The notes under the pieces were generated by a model, which was not told the origin of the DNA, ran no database searches, and worked only from the letters and a program-made list of their open reading frames with translations. From contig CM075940.1 of assembly GCA_038030265.1 (NCBI GenBank), positions 29,488,940 through 29,552,939 of the forward strand: 64,000 nucleotides of DNA, in the 5' to 3' direction. The translations under genes and the position numbers were made by a program. This document shows, in pieces, positions 32,031 to 44,149 of the stretch. How positions within the stretch are numbered: position 1 is the first letter of the stretch; each line of letters begins with the position of its first letter. This DNA comes from Corythucha ciliata (Eukaryota > Arthropoda > Insecta > Hemiptera > Tingidae).

Positions 32031-33420
32031 CCCAATTTAATCCGCAAATTGGTGAATTTTCTCAACTTTAGCCGCGAAGCAGCACTTTTTGTCAATTTTA
32101 CCAGCGAACTAGTGCTTAATTAAATTTTGTAACCCATGAATTTTTTCCACCTTATTGCCATGAATTGGCGCCTCTTCTCAATTACAGTCACAAAAATGCC
32201 TTCAGAAGCCTCGAACTGGCATCAATAACAGCCGAAAATTGGAATACTTTCAATTTTAGCCGCGAACTAGCACTCTCTCTCAATAATTTTAACAGCAGAA
32301 GAGCGTTTTAACCCATGAATTAGATGTTTCTCAATTTCAGCCGTGAATTTGCGCTTTCCTCTATTTTTGCTGATGCAAATTAGCAATGTTTTACCTTTTA
32401 GCACCGAATTTGCACTTTCCCCCCCATTTGAGCCGCAAAGTAGCGTTTTTTTCCTCATTTTAGGCGCGCTATTTAGCTATTTTCCCCAATTTTGTGTTTT
32501 GTTCACTTTCAACTTTGGACTAGAATTTTTCCTCATAATCCAGTTTTAGGCCCCAGAGTTGCCTTCAAAAGCCAGAGTTTGGCGTTTTCCTAAATTTTAG
32601 TCGTGGATCAACGTTTTTCTGAATTTTGGACGTTAATTAGCGTTTTTCTCAATTTTATCCATGAATTACTGATGTTTGTCATTTATATCCGCGAATTAAC
32701 GTTATTTCCAGACCTTATCCACGAATTAGAGCTTTTTCCCAATTTCAACCACGAATAAGACTTTTTTTAAGCAATTCTTTTCAATTTTTGTTGCGATGAA
32801 TATTTGTCCGAATTTTATCTGCTAGTTAGCGCTTTTTGACAGTTTGATTCGCGGTTTTTCTGAATTTTCGCTTTGAATTTAGCGTTTGTCGTAATTCTAG
32901 CTGCTAATTAGTAATTTTTTCTAAATTTCAGTCGTGAATAAGCGTTTTTCGCGAAAACTTCGAATTTAGCGTTTATTCTTAATTTTAGCCGACGTAATTT
33001 GTGATTTTTCTCAATATTGGCTGCAAATTAGTGGTTATCATTTTTTTTTTTTTTTTTGCTGCGGATTAGCGTTTTTCTCAATGTTTACCATGTATTCGTA
33101 ATTTGTGTCATTTTTATCCGCGAAATAACGTTTTTTCTATATGTTATCCGCGAATAAACGCATTTTCTCCATTTTAGCCGCGGACAATGACAAATAACAG
33201 CACAATGCCACAAGAACAGCATATTAGTGCGCCTTCTCAACTTTATCCGCTTAATAAGGACCTAGTGCGACTGGGGATCAGCGTATTTTCTCTATTTTAA
33301 AGGCAAAGTTACCCCCAGAAGGCGAGGCTTTTCATAATTTGATCATTTATAATAGCGCTTTTGAGGGCTAAATCGAATATTTTATTGCTTTTCACACTTC
33401 TTGCTGATCATCCTCAGGTC
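32030..33420 (-). repeat. Degenerate 30-bp tandem array, type 1 (minus orientation)
   Basis: About 40 units of CTCAATTTTAGCCGCGAATT, AGCGCTTTTT, well seen at 32630-32790 and 33060-33180. Variants with TTATCCGCGAATTAACG occur in neighbouring runs near 32690 and 33120, so some units were duplicated locally. The right side passes at 33500 into a G-run-containing segment (33549-33561) that looks like another transposon end. Confidence 0.85.
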
Positions 33421-33779
33421 GGATTGAAAATCGACAAAAGGACCCATTTTCGCCGTCCAACCGCAAACTAAAACTCCTTTTCACGTAGTACCCACATTCA
33501 TGAACGTAGAACCTAAAAATCCTCATTTTTCCAACTTTAAGATTTTCGGGGGGGGGGGGGCCTCTGATTGCGGCCCGGACCGGTCCGCCCTCCCCTTGTC
33601 CCTACCTAGGTTGGCGACCGTTTTTCTACGATATTACACCAGTGAACTGGGATGCTCGGTTCGTGGCTTAATTTTGCCCAGACGACGAGTGGCAACCTGT
33701 AACATGGAAGAGGATCTGTCCACTAAGCTGGGTCGTCCAATTGTTTGGAGTTTGGAGGAGCTATAGAGTATTCCATTTC

Positions 33780-34150
33780 ACGCCTTCAAATCCACATTTT
33801 TGCGGTTTTGAACCGCGTTGAACTTAATTTCGCGGGATTTCCTCACTCCAAAAAAAGCCTGTCTTAGACACGAAATCCCTCTTTTTCACGGTGTTGGTCT
33901 CTATCGGTGTGGCTAGAATTTGCTGTTTTCACCTTTCAAACAAAAAAAGACGCGGGTTTAGCTCTTTCAACTCTCAAATTTTGCGAATTTGGCACTCACA
34001 GGATCCAATTTTATAGGGTTGAAAGAAAAATAAGTAATTTGGGGCCTTCATACAAGAAATTCCTGGTTTGGGCTTTTTTTAAAGTTCAAACTTGGATTTG
34101 GCACTTTCAAAACCTAATTTTGCTGATCTTTAGGGGCATTCTGTTTTTTG
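33780..34150 (+). repeat. Degenerate array, type 3 (TTTGGCTCTTTCAAAACCAAATT style)
   Basis: Units such as TTTGGCACTTTCAAAACCTA, ATTTTGCTGATCTTT and TTTAGCTCTTTCAACTCTCA, AATTTTGCGAA show the same style as 46430-46965 with a loosely kept period of 30-45 bp. The 95-residue frame across it is repeat-encoded. Confidence 0.55.
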
Positions 34151-34199
34151 CTGACAATAAAATGAATTTAAAAGTAAGAATATGCAGAGAATGAAGGCA

Positions 34200-36460
34200 T
34201 TAACTAAAACCGTCTAAATGCGTCGCTTCATCACGTTTTCATTAATCTTTTTTTCCTAAAATCCTTTCGCCCTTGCGGTTTTTTTTTTTTATTTTAACTC
34301 CCTCTAATCCGCTGACGGATAATTCTACCTAATCGATCGTTTCGAATGGCTCAGGCACTCAAGTTTTATCAGAACCTGCCAACATGTGCTTTACCAATAA
34401 AAACGTTTGCACAATGTGTACGGGCTTTAAGACCGATGATGTTGAGGATGAAAACAAGTGCCCATTTTCCTAGTCACACACACAGTTCCTTCTCATGAGT
34501 CCTCTCAACATTTTTATTTTATATTGTGAGGACTGTTGGGAGGAAAGAATGGAGAAAAAAGTCATCAAATAACAAACGACTCCCCCCCCTCCCCTCTCCG
34601 TTGTTTTATTATAAAGGGGCGCAGGAATCAAATTCTTTCCTCTTTTTGTAACAGGAGCGTAATTTGTGTCAATTATTATTTGATTACCTCACCGTAACTT
34701 TTTTGTTTTCAACGCCGAAAAAGCGTATATGAAGTGCCAATTTACTTGTCTCTTGTTTCTTTTTCTATAGACATACTTTTGAATGCAGTACATATTCATG
34801 TTTGTTACATTATTTGTTAATACACCCTTTATAACTAGTTTAGTGTAGAGCGACAACTTGCTAATACCGAAAACGGCCTCTTTTTTCCACGAGGTAACTT
34901 TAATTAAAACTTCTTAAGTCCATCTGCCATGAAAAAACATCGTTAGAAGAATTTTTGAGCTGTGCTTGGGTTACGGTGGAGCTTAAGGGCGACGATAGAG
35001 ACGACAATTTTGCGTTAATAAGGAGCGAAGGCTACGAAGAGCTTTCGCCCCGTTCTGACAGTTTTTCCATGATTACCGAAACACTCACTGTAAAGCAAGC
35101 ACGGCTTCTCTTCATTTAAGACTTGAGACCGTTATAACTTTAGACGGTTGTCAATTGACTAAAAGCTCGCTGGGAGACATTCAAACGGAGATTAACGATA
35201 CCGAGAGGGCTTGTTGGGGAAAACTTTTGTGAAATGACGTTATAATTTATTCTGTATTGACAAAAATAAGCAAACGATTCTGTGGAAATGGCTCTTTTTA
35301 CCCTGTAGCCTTACTGATCTGTAAACTAATTATAATCGTAGAGAACACTAAATTTGATTCTTTCAAAAGATCAACAATTTCATGATTGACATATTTGGGA
35401 ACCGTTTCTTACGAAGAAAATTGTTTATAAAATTACTGAAATTAATTAAGTATTGTGGCGTAGGCGATTGGAAACGCTGTGGAGTACACAGGAGAGTGTT
35501 CTTGAAAAAAAAAAGCCTTCAGGAGCGGTCTTCTCAACCAAGTCTTGAAGTGTGCACTAAATGGCAACAGTCAGGTTCAAATCTTAAACCAGCACAAAGT
35601 GGCAACAGGGCAAAGAAACTTAAACTTTATATTATGTTGAGGTTTTTTTTTTTTTTGTATTCTTTTGCCAAGGAAATTGCAGAATTTATCTTTTAGTGGT
35701 TCTGAGGGGGACGCTCATCTCCGTTTTATCGTATACTATCTCGAAAAATAAACCACGCCTATTCGGTTCAGAATACAATCCGACTGGTGTGGTTCTGAAT
35801 GATCAAAAAGTCAGTACCAAACACGCGAAGTGGATGGGGGGGGGGGAGCTTTATAGTTAAAATGGCTGCCTTGGAAAGTCGACTGTGAAACAGGGCAAAC
35901 AAATGAAATGATAAAAACGGAGAAGGATTCGCCGCTTTAAATAAGGTGCCTCTGCAATGTTTTTCGTGCTTGGACTTAAACTTCTCAAAAGCTTTTTAAG
36001 GAGGGCCAAAATAAACTGTTTTAATGCTAGTAATTATAAATGAATGCTTAGGGAAGGGTTGAGAACATTTTTTTTTATTGGAAAAAGTTTGGATTTGTAA
36101 ATAATTTACGATTTTCACGCTCATTAATTATTATTTTAAATAAATCAAGGCTATAGAGAATTGTATTAAGGTTTTCATTCATTAGTGTTATGCCAGTTTA
36201 TTTCAAAAATTATCAGATCCCTCCATATTCATATAAAATAAGTTATACGGGGAGGGTTGAGTGCCTGAGGGGGCTTGTTAATTATTTATACGGCAAATGA
36301 ATTCTTGTCCTTGAATTACGCTGTGGAATCAAGCCTGGAAAAATAATATTTTGGAAGTCTAACTCATACCTAATTATAATACTCTTAAAAGAAAACAATC
36401 ATGTTTGAAAATGCCCGAAACCTCTGCAGTAGCGAAAGCTGAAAGGCTCTCAAATCCTTG
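34200..36460. other. No gene seen
   Basis: AT-rich, with poly-T (34279, 35643), a C run at 34580 and a G run at 35837-35846. No domain or splice chain could be supported. A 104-residue plus-strand frame at 35382-35696 has no recognisable motif. Confidence 0.4.
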
Positions 36461-36465
36461 TAGGG

Positions 36466-37962
36466 CAGTGGTTCTCTACCTTTTCACGATTGCGCCACGG
36501 CAAAATTGGTTGCCCCCCCCCCCAAACATTGTGTTGTTTTTTTCTAAACAGACATATTAAAGACCCGAAACCACGAAATGCTCAGATTTCGGTCAAACCA
36601 ACATAATGTCACGAAGGGACCTGTCTTCTCAGTATGATGCACCTGGTGTTGACCAGTCGCGCGCGTTTTCAGAACGTATGAAAGGCAGTAGTCATACGTT
36701 ATCGAAAACTTGAAAGTACAACGAAGAGTCTTCACGCCCGAGGACCATGGTTGACCGCCTTGGAGTCGAGAAAATTGACGGAATTGGCAAGGCCGAACGC
36801 TAATGTTTGACCAGGGTAATGACAGGCCCCTTTGGTGCATTTTGATCAGGACCTACTACCCAAGGCCGTGGAGAGAATTTTAGATACCAGGGACGAGCCT
36901 CGCATCTTTCTCGAAAGGCCTACATCCAACCACAGTAAAGTACCAATCTCAGTAATTGTCGAACCGCAGCGAAGCTGGTCCAAAGACAGTAGCGTCTCAA
37001 GCACAAAGAAGGCCCAGGCCACAGCGAAGGTGAAATCAAAGCAAAGATCCAGCCGTAGGAAATGTCCAACCCCTGCAATGGTGCAACCACAGCAATGGTC
37101 CAACCACAGCAATGGTCAAACCACAGGAAAGGCCCAACCACAGCAAAGGTCTCAAACACAGCAAAAGGTGAAACCACAGTAAACGTCAAACCACAGCAAA
37201 GGTCTAACCACAGCAAAGGTCTAACCACAGCAAAGGTGTAACCACAGGAAAGGTCCAACCACAGCAAAGGCCCAACCACAGCAAAGGTCTCAAAAACAGC
37301 AAAATTCCAACTACAGCAAAGGTCAAACCACAGTAAACGTCTAACCACAGCAAAGTTCTAACACAGGAAAGTTCCAACCACAGCAAAGGTCAGCAATGGT
37401 CAAACCACAGCAAAGGTCTCAAACACAGTAAAGGTCTCGAACACGGCAAAGGTCCAACCTCAGCAAAGGACTGGAGAGTTCTTAACCACATGAAAGGTCC
37501 AACTATAGCAAAGGTCCAACCACAGCAAAGGTCCAACCACTGCAAACGTCCAACCACTGCAAAGGTTTACTCACAGCTCATGCTCCAAACCACAGTAAAA
37601 GTTCCAAACTCAAAGAAGACCCAACCACTGCAAAGCTCCAGCCACAGTTGAGCTTCAGTAAAGCTTTCCATTTTTTATTCCTTTTCTTGATTTTTGAACG
37701 GGCCTCCAAGGAAAACCGGGCCCGGGGATAAAGGACCCATTGCCCCCCCCTCCCCTCTGGTCAGGCCTGCCGAAGGCATTTCTCAATTGAGTAATGTCTG
37801 AGGGACTTAAGGGCAGCGTAAAGAAACAAAACTGTGACGTTCCGGAAGTTTCCGCTATTTTTATGGTTGGTCCAAACCTTAAGAGCATGGGGACAAGTTC
37901 GCCCTCCCACCCCCTCCTGGAAATCGCTTGCGCCCCCCCCCCCTCCAGGTTGAGAATCATTG
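36466..37962. mobile_element. Non-autonomous hAT-like element enclosing a minisatellite
   Basis: The left end is CAGTGGTTCTCTACCTTTTC at 36466. The right end is AGGTTGAGAATCATTG finishing at 37962, whose complement CAATGATTCTCAACCT matches the left end. CAGTGGTTCTCAACC is a well-known hAT (Zaphod-like) terminus. Both subterminal regions carry C runs (36514-36525 and 37932-37943). The bases outside are TTGTAGGG on the left and, two bases beyond the right end, ATGTAGGG: 7 of 8 agree, compatible with an 8-bp hAT duplication. There is no transposase inside: the interior is unique sequence plus a 17-bp array. Confidence 0.7.
36950..37650 (+). repeat. 17-bp minisatellite (AACCACAGCAAAGGTCC)
   Basis: About 40 units, mostly 17 bp, consensus AACCACAGCAAAGGTCC with variable two bases before the next AACCACAG. 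It is best preserved at 37180-37300 and more diverged toward both sides, the pattern of an array that expanded from its centre. Minus-strand frames of 88-142 residues are periodic translations of it. Confidence 0.9.
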
Positions 37963-38099
37963 TAATGTAGGGGATGGTGACACTCTTCATGAGATGTGAA
38001 CCCCTTGTACCCCTCCCGACGACCTTTTTAATTTTACTGCCCCCCCCCCCCCGTTCATGTGGTCATACATAATCTTTCTTCGAAGGGAACCTTCGAACT

Positions 38100-39125
38100 G
38101 AAATCACTGAATTCACGGTTTCTCAATTAGAATTATCGGTCCCAAAAATGAGACAAAATCGCTAATTTGCGGTTTATGGTGGCCGTATATTACTGCTAAA
38201 ATAAAGAAAAAATCGCTAAAATTGGGAAGAGCGACCATTCGCTGTTAAAATCGAAAAAAATGCTAATTCACGGTTTCCCCTGTTGTCAGCTTAGTGGCTA
38301 AAATTGAGACTAAGCGCTAATAGCTAAAAAGTGAGACAAATCGTAATTCGCGCCTCAAATAAATAAAAAGTGCTCATTCGCAGCTAAAACCCGCTTCAAA
38401 CATATCGTTCATTCGTGGTCTGTGGTTACACTTAAATGGCTAAAACTAAGAAAAATGCGCTGTTCTTGGGCCGTCCGCGACTAAAATTGAGAAAAATATT
38501 TATTTCGTGGCTAAAAGTGAAAAAAATCGCTACTTCGCGGCTAATATTGAGAAAAAGGACTAATTAGCAACTTTAAAATTGACAAAAGGTGCTAATTCGC
38601 GTCCAAAATTGAGAAAAAGCGATCATTCGCTGCTGAAATCAAGAAAACGCCTATTCGCGGTTTCTGAAGACAATTTCTTGGATAAAATTTAGAAACTAAT
38701 AATAAAATCACGGCTAAAAATTGAAAAAGTGCTAATTCATGGCGCACATTAGCTTTTTTAAAAAAAATCTAATTCTCGGTTTATGTTTACTCTTTTAAGA
38801 CTAAAATTTGAAGAAAAAAAAGGGTGGGAAACCCCAGATGAGTTGGTTTGGGAGGGGGGGGGGTCCACGACTAAAATGAAGGAAAAATCCCTAATTCACG
38901 GTTAAAATTGAGAGAAAAAAAGACCATTCGCCGCTGTAATCGATAAAACGCCAATTTGCGGTTTCTGGAGACAATTCTGTATGGATAAAATAGGGAAAAA
39001 GCGCTGATTAGCGACTGAAATTGAGAAAAATTATTAATTAGCAGTTGAAATTGAGAAAAAACGCTAATTTTCCTTTAATAATTCGTCAATTCGCGGTTTA
39101 TGCAGTGGCCGTATTGCGGCTAAAA
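38100..39125 (+). repeat. Degenerate 30-bp tandem array, type 1 (plus orientation)
   Basis: Units of GCTAATTCGCGGCTAAAATT, GAGAAAAAG. Spacers with GGTTTCTGAAGACAATTTCT (38656) or GGTTTATG followed by GGCCGTATT (38170 and 39096) recur, again showing a longer periodicity above 30 bp. A G run at 38851-38861 interrupts it. It is preceded by a C run at 38040-38052. Confidence 0.85.
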
Positions 39126-39214
39126 AAAAAAAATCGCTGATGTGCCGATGAACCGGACGGACGACTGGATTTTAGATTCCATAGCCAATTAATAGAATTA
39201 AGGCAAGAATCGGA

Positions 39215-39226
39215 TTCTCTCTCTCT

Positions 39227-39267
<41 letters not shown>
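39215..39267 (+). repeat. (CT)n followed by 37-bp poly-T
   Basis: Microsatellite CTCTCTCT at 39215-39230 continuing directly into T at 39231-39267. Read on the minus strand it is an A tail followed by (GA)n, so a retroposon tail is possible, but no SINE or LINE body adjoins it. Confidence 0.8.
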
Positions 39268-39299
39268 CGGAGTACTTCGTGCGTCCCATCAATCCCTTT

Positions 39300-40055
39300 A
39301 TATATGAACAAATGAGAGTCGATTAGGGTGTAGTTTCACAAAGCTGGTGTCCATTAATGGGATTTATTTCTAGAGAGGAAGGGTGAATGCCACTCAGTCA
39401 GAGTGAGAGGGATAAAAAATAAGGCCCTGGTGGCGAGAAATATACATACTCAAATTTATTTTTCATTTCTTAGGGTGATATATTCCATTTATTTCTTGTC
39501 TTCAAGCGGCTTGAAGACGCTACTTTTCAGAATCCGGGTCCGTTGGGATTTGCAATTTTATATAGAACCGTCCCTAAATATCTTTAGCCTTCGAATAACA
39601 TTTTGTGCCACTCCCCCCCCCCCCCAAACGTTTCCCTACCGTCGCCAAGTTTACTAAATAAAGTAAAAGAGCCATGCATAAAGCTCTATAATAAAAAGAA
39701 TCAGCGAAATACAAAATAATTTTTAATTGATGTTAACGAGTCGCATTACTCTATACATATATCAGTTAATGAATATAGGCCATTATTGAGGGCATTTAGG
39801 GCTGTTTTATGCTCCGAATCCTTGGGACATTCCGCGGATTGATCTGATAATAAAACTTAATTGAGTTGACCTTCATAAATGTGAACTAATTTTTCGTAAA
39901 TGAATGCAACTTTTGTTCTCCAAGGAAGTCTTGTTGCCCTTGTGATTTCTTCGGACGCTCTTCATTGAATTATTGAACCGTTAGCCATGATGTTTTTTTT
40001 TTTTTTTTTTTTTTTTCTAATATGAATGCGCATTTCAGAGCGACCTCCGCTCCGT
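39300..40055. other. No gene seen
   Basis: AT-rich sequence with a C run (39613-39625) and a poly-T run (39993-40016). Nothing codes convincingly. Confidence 0.4.
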
Positions 40056-40059
40056 CCGT

Positions 40060-41470
40060 CGTTGGTGCACAAAATCGGGATTGAAATTAGGAAAAAGCGC
40101 TAATTCACGCAGCTAAAACTGTGAAAAGCGCTAATTCAATGGTGAGAAAGAGAAAAAAGCGAATTCGCGTCTTAAAAAACTGGAAACACGCTAATTCACA
40201 GCTAAAATTGTGATAAAGTGATACAATCTAGCAGTTTTAAAAATTGTGAAAAAAGCGCAATTTCACCGCTAAAAGGGAGAAACGCCAACTCACGGATTCT
40301 TGGGGCAACATTGGAACTAAAATTTAGAAAAACGCCAATTCACGGGTGAAATAGACAAAAACGCGAATTCGCGTCTAAATAAAAGTGAGGGAAAACTCAG
40401 CTAAGGTATGAAAAATTACGATTTTACGGATAAAATCGAGAAAAAACGCTAAAAATCACAGAAAAATTGCTAATTTACTGCTAAAATTGAGGGGGGAAAA
40501 AACCGCTAATTCAGAGGTGAAAATTAGAAAACGCCAACTTGCCGATTTTTGGGGGCAATTTCGGGGCTGAAATTGAGAAAAAGCGCTGATTCACGGCGTG
40601 AAATAAATCGCTTCTAAAAGTGGAGGAAAACTTTAATTCACAAAGTAAGGTATGAAAAATTTCGATTTTACGGATAAAATCGAGAAAAAAGCGCTATAAT
40701 CTGCAGCTAAAGTTAAGAAATGTGCTCATTCACTGCTGAAATTGAGAACAAAAACGCTAATTCACAGCTGAAATTGAAAAAACGTCAACTTCAGATTCTT
40801 GGGGAATTTCGGGAATAAAACTGAGAAAATGCGCTGATTTCAAGCGGCTAAAACTAAAAAGCGCAATTCACGGGTAAAATTTATAAAAACATGAATTAGC
40901 GTTTAAAATGGAGAAAAATGTTTATTTTTTGGATACAATTTGGACAGAGCACTCAAACAATATCTCTTGTTTGCGGATTCTTGAGGCAAATTCATGGCTA
41001 ATTCACGGTTAGGAGTTTAAAATAAGCACCGATTCGCAGATAAAAATCAGAAAATGTGCTAATTCGCCGCTAAAATTAGGAGAAAAACGCTAATTCACAG
41101 CTGATATTGAGAAAACGCTGACTCGGTGATTCCTGGGGCAACTTTTTGGGAATAAAATTGAGAAAAAGCGCTAATTCGCGGGTAATAAACAGAAAAAAAA
41201 CACAAATTGGTGTTTTAAATGGTGAATAGCGCCAATTCACAGCTTAAATTTAGAAAAATTTCTAATTTGCGGATAAAATTGGGAAAGAGTACTCAAACGC
41301 TTCCTAATTTTTCGGATTCTTGACGCAACTTCACGGCTAAGGGCTTATAAAAATCGCCGATTCGCAGCTAAAAATGAAGAAAATGAGCTAATTCGCGGAT
41401 AAAATTGAGAAAACGCACATACGCAGTTTTAGGAGGCAATTTCGTGGCTAAAATTGAGAAAAATATGTAC
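40060..41470 (+). repeat. Degenerate 30-bp tandem array, type 1, with a longer repeat
   Basis: About 45 units of GCTAATTCACGGCTAAAATT, GAGAAAAAC. A longer block recurs: ACGCCAACTCACGGATTCTT followed by GGGGCAA near 40270, 40530, 40785 and 41110. Another, TATGAAAAATTACGATTTTA then CGGATAAAATCGAGAAAAAA, lies near 40407 and 40645, so the block length is roughly 240-330 bp. This points to amplification of multi-unit segments as well as single units. Confidence 0.87.
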
Positions 41471-41514
41471 TTCAACGCTATTCGGGGGGGTATTTGATCA
41501 TATAATTTTTTGTT

Positions 41515-41640
41515 TCGCGGTGCATGCGAGAAATCCCGCGCGGTAACGGGACGTGAGACGTGACGAGGGGACAAAAAATGCGTGACGGGACAGGACTTTT
41601 CATTTTCTGTTCTGTCCCGTCCCGTGGCCATCCCTATCGC
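41515..41640 (-). mobile_element. Hairpin/transposon end with GGGACGGGACAG motifs
   Basis: ACGGGACAGGAC (41585-41596) pairs with GTTCTGTCCCGT (41609-41620), one mismatch. Surrounding bases repeat CGGGACG, GTGACGAGGGGAC and GTCCCGTCCCGTGG. Read on the minus strand the outer edge is GATGGCCACGGGACGGGACA, typical of a hAT-like terminus with subterminal repeats. It abuts the end of the 30-bp array. Confidence 0.5.
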
Positions 41641-43785
41641 CAGCGCAAATGAGCGTTTCTCACTCTCGTATATAGAATTCGTCGGATTTTCGAGACTAAG
41701 CGAAGCGGTCCAACGAGGTTGGTGTGCCTCGAAGAATCTTCCTCGGACATCAGGATTGTTATATTGAGAGCCTCTCCCCCGTCCGTGGGAAGAAAGCATG
41801 CGGCATCTGAAAACATATGCACAACTAGCGCAAGCGACCATAAATATTTTCCGTCAAAAGGTGCGGATGACACGGAAAAATATGAAATAACTTTACTCAC
41901 AATCTAACTTTGTAACGATTAGCAGAGATGTTCTGCACTCGGTACCGCAAGCGATTCATCAGTTAGGTCCAACCGGTTCGACCACTGCAGTCTCCGACCG
42001 TTTTCAACTCCGCATAACGATAATTCAAAGAAAAGAAGAAAAATAAAGAGACGGAGAGACATAATGCAGCTTGCTTAATGAGTGGTTTTCGCGTCAACTC
42101 CTTATAAATACTGAAGCGAGATGATTCCCCGTCGAGAGACTGCCAAATATGACTCTCCTGTTTGATCAGTTTTAACGGATTTTCGCTGATCATAGAAAAA
42201 GTATACAGCTTATGACAATAGACAAACTCTCTTTCGCCACCGTTACTGACTCTTAGAAAACACCGCACAAGCCCCATTTTGGTGGGCTCCTAAAACGTAA
42301 CCCCAACCCCACACCTTATACGGTTGGTTTGGTTTCGCCTAAAATGTAATTAACCGCGACCACGCGTGTAGAAAACCCTTAGTCGCACCGTGCCAAAAAC
42401 AATACGAAATTTATTTACTTACAAATGAGAAAAGTAGGTCACAAATTTAATTATTATACATGCTTTGGTAACGGTTGGTTTCGTAAAGCGAATAATTTGA
42501 TTACCTTGGATATTCTGAGTCATTCAGTGTTTAAATTAGTGAGTTGATCGCTTTCTGGAAGATAGAGGACGAGAGCTTACATTTTTACACTTTAATATTG
42601 AGCTACAAATGAAACCCTCGCCCTCCCTACCATCAAACCAATCCCCCCCCCCCGGCCTTTCACACCAAGAATCATTCTAGCGACGCCTAAAATTCATTTA
42701 TGAAATACTCTAGACTCTACTACGGCGTTACGTGCCTGGACTAAATCGTGTTACGGTCACTTTTTGTGGTGGGCCTTGGAATGGGAGTATGCGAGGAAGC
42801 TCAACCTGTTTTTGAAATTAATTGAAGGAAAACATCCTTCTTTTCCATTCTTACCATCAACAGGGTTAAGCTGTGTATTCTGCATTGTAATCTTATTTTC
42901 TTTATCCTACTCGCTCTACTCAACATTTTTTTTTTTTTTTCAATTTCTTGCCACCCCACCCCTCGTCGCCCCAATGGTGTTACCCAGCAAGACGCGACTC
43001 ACAAAGCATTCCACTTCCTTGAACGCTCTTACTCACTCAATGATGTCATTCACAATACTTTTCCCTTCTAGCCCTGCCTTCAAGATTTCTCAGTTGCGCG
43101 TTCACAGGGAAGCAGGTGCTTTTGTGTGTGCTCTTGGGAAAAAGAGGTGAAAAAAAAAAAAGTGTTGCCTCCATTTACGTCAAAATCTTGGAGTGGCGTT
43201 TCTTTCACCCCCCCCCCCTCAACCGATCAGAACTACTTTATTATTTTTAGCTACGGTAAGCCTTTTTTCTCTCGTAATTAGTTCATGATTATAATCGTTT
43301 TTCTTTCACGTCATAATTTAATGATAGAAACAGGAAATTGACTTGCTCCGCTCAACATCTACAAAGTCTGTAATTTTTTATAATGAGCTCGAAAAATTCA
43401 ATTTTAGTTCATTTCAAGCACTTGCACTCATTTTAATTCCTCGTTTTATGTTTGTGTGAAATACCTTGGAAACATTTTTAAATTTTCTTATTCAAATTCT
43501 TTAAAATTTCCATTCGTACCCGCCATGTTTTCCTGATATGAATTTTATACGAAAATGGCGCCATTCCCTTATTTGCGTTTCTTTAGCTTGAATTTTCGTT
43601 TGTTTAGCTCTGCTTTATACAATTTAAAAAAAAAAATGTGTGCCGCCAACTTTACGCAACGGCTTACTTTACCCCAATCGCTTGTTTCGCTACATATTCC
43701 AGTAGCGGATCCAAGCTTCGAGTCGAAGTCCTTCTTCAAAATCCCATCGATTACCTCTAATTTTAGGGTCATTTTCTCAGAGGTC
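41640..43785. other. No gene seen
   Basis: Mixed sequence, poly-C at 42645-42654 and 43209-43218, poly-T at 42926-42939. Frames of up to 157 residues on the minus strand (41841-41368) start in unique sequence but run into the array and have no recognisable domain. Confidence 0.4.
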
Positions 43786-44100
43786 CAACGATTAGAAGTT
43801 CTCGAGAGACGCCAAATGCCAAGTTATTTAAGGGAAAAACTCTCGCGAATGGCCTCACTGAGGGGGGAACGCGCCACTACGTCAAGGGCAAAATGTATGC
43901 GAAAGGTCAGGCCAAGGGCCAACTTGAAGCGAAACGTCACATTGTGTGGAAAAAACTATTTCGAAAGGCCGCGACAAAACGCAACATTCGGGAAAAACAC
44001 TCACGTAAATCGCCGCATTCAAGGTAAAATTTGCGTGAAATGCTGCATCAAGGACAACAAACATGCGAAATGCTTCACTAAGAGCAATGTTAAGGTGACA
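43785..44100 (+). repeat. Degenerate ~30-bp array, GCGAAAnGnCnCACtAAGGGCAA style
   Basis: Units anchored on GCGAAA or GCGAAT followed by GGCC/TGCT and CAAGG(G)C, for example AATGTATGCGAAAGGTCAGG then CCAAGGGCC, AACTTGAAGCGAAACGTCAC, AATTTGCGTGAAATGCTGCA. It keeps a frame of 200 residues (43555-44157) only because stops are rare in the consensus; the residue series is periodic and Lys/Arg/Cys-rich. Confidence 0.6.
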
Positions 44101-44149
44101 AATTGTCCATTTTACGAAAAAAACTCCCTAGTTTCACGAAAATTGTCTG

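Noticed and set aside
36846..37386. Minus-strand frames of up to 142 residues rich in Trp, Leu and Cys
   Set aside because: They are direct translations of the 17-bp minisatellite in successive frames. A 17-bp unit shifts frame each repeat and the array simply lacks stops.
41368..41841. 157-residue minus-strand frame
   Set aside because: About half is 30-bp array and transposon-end sequence; no domain and no splice context.
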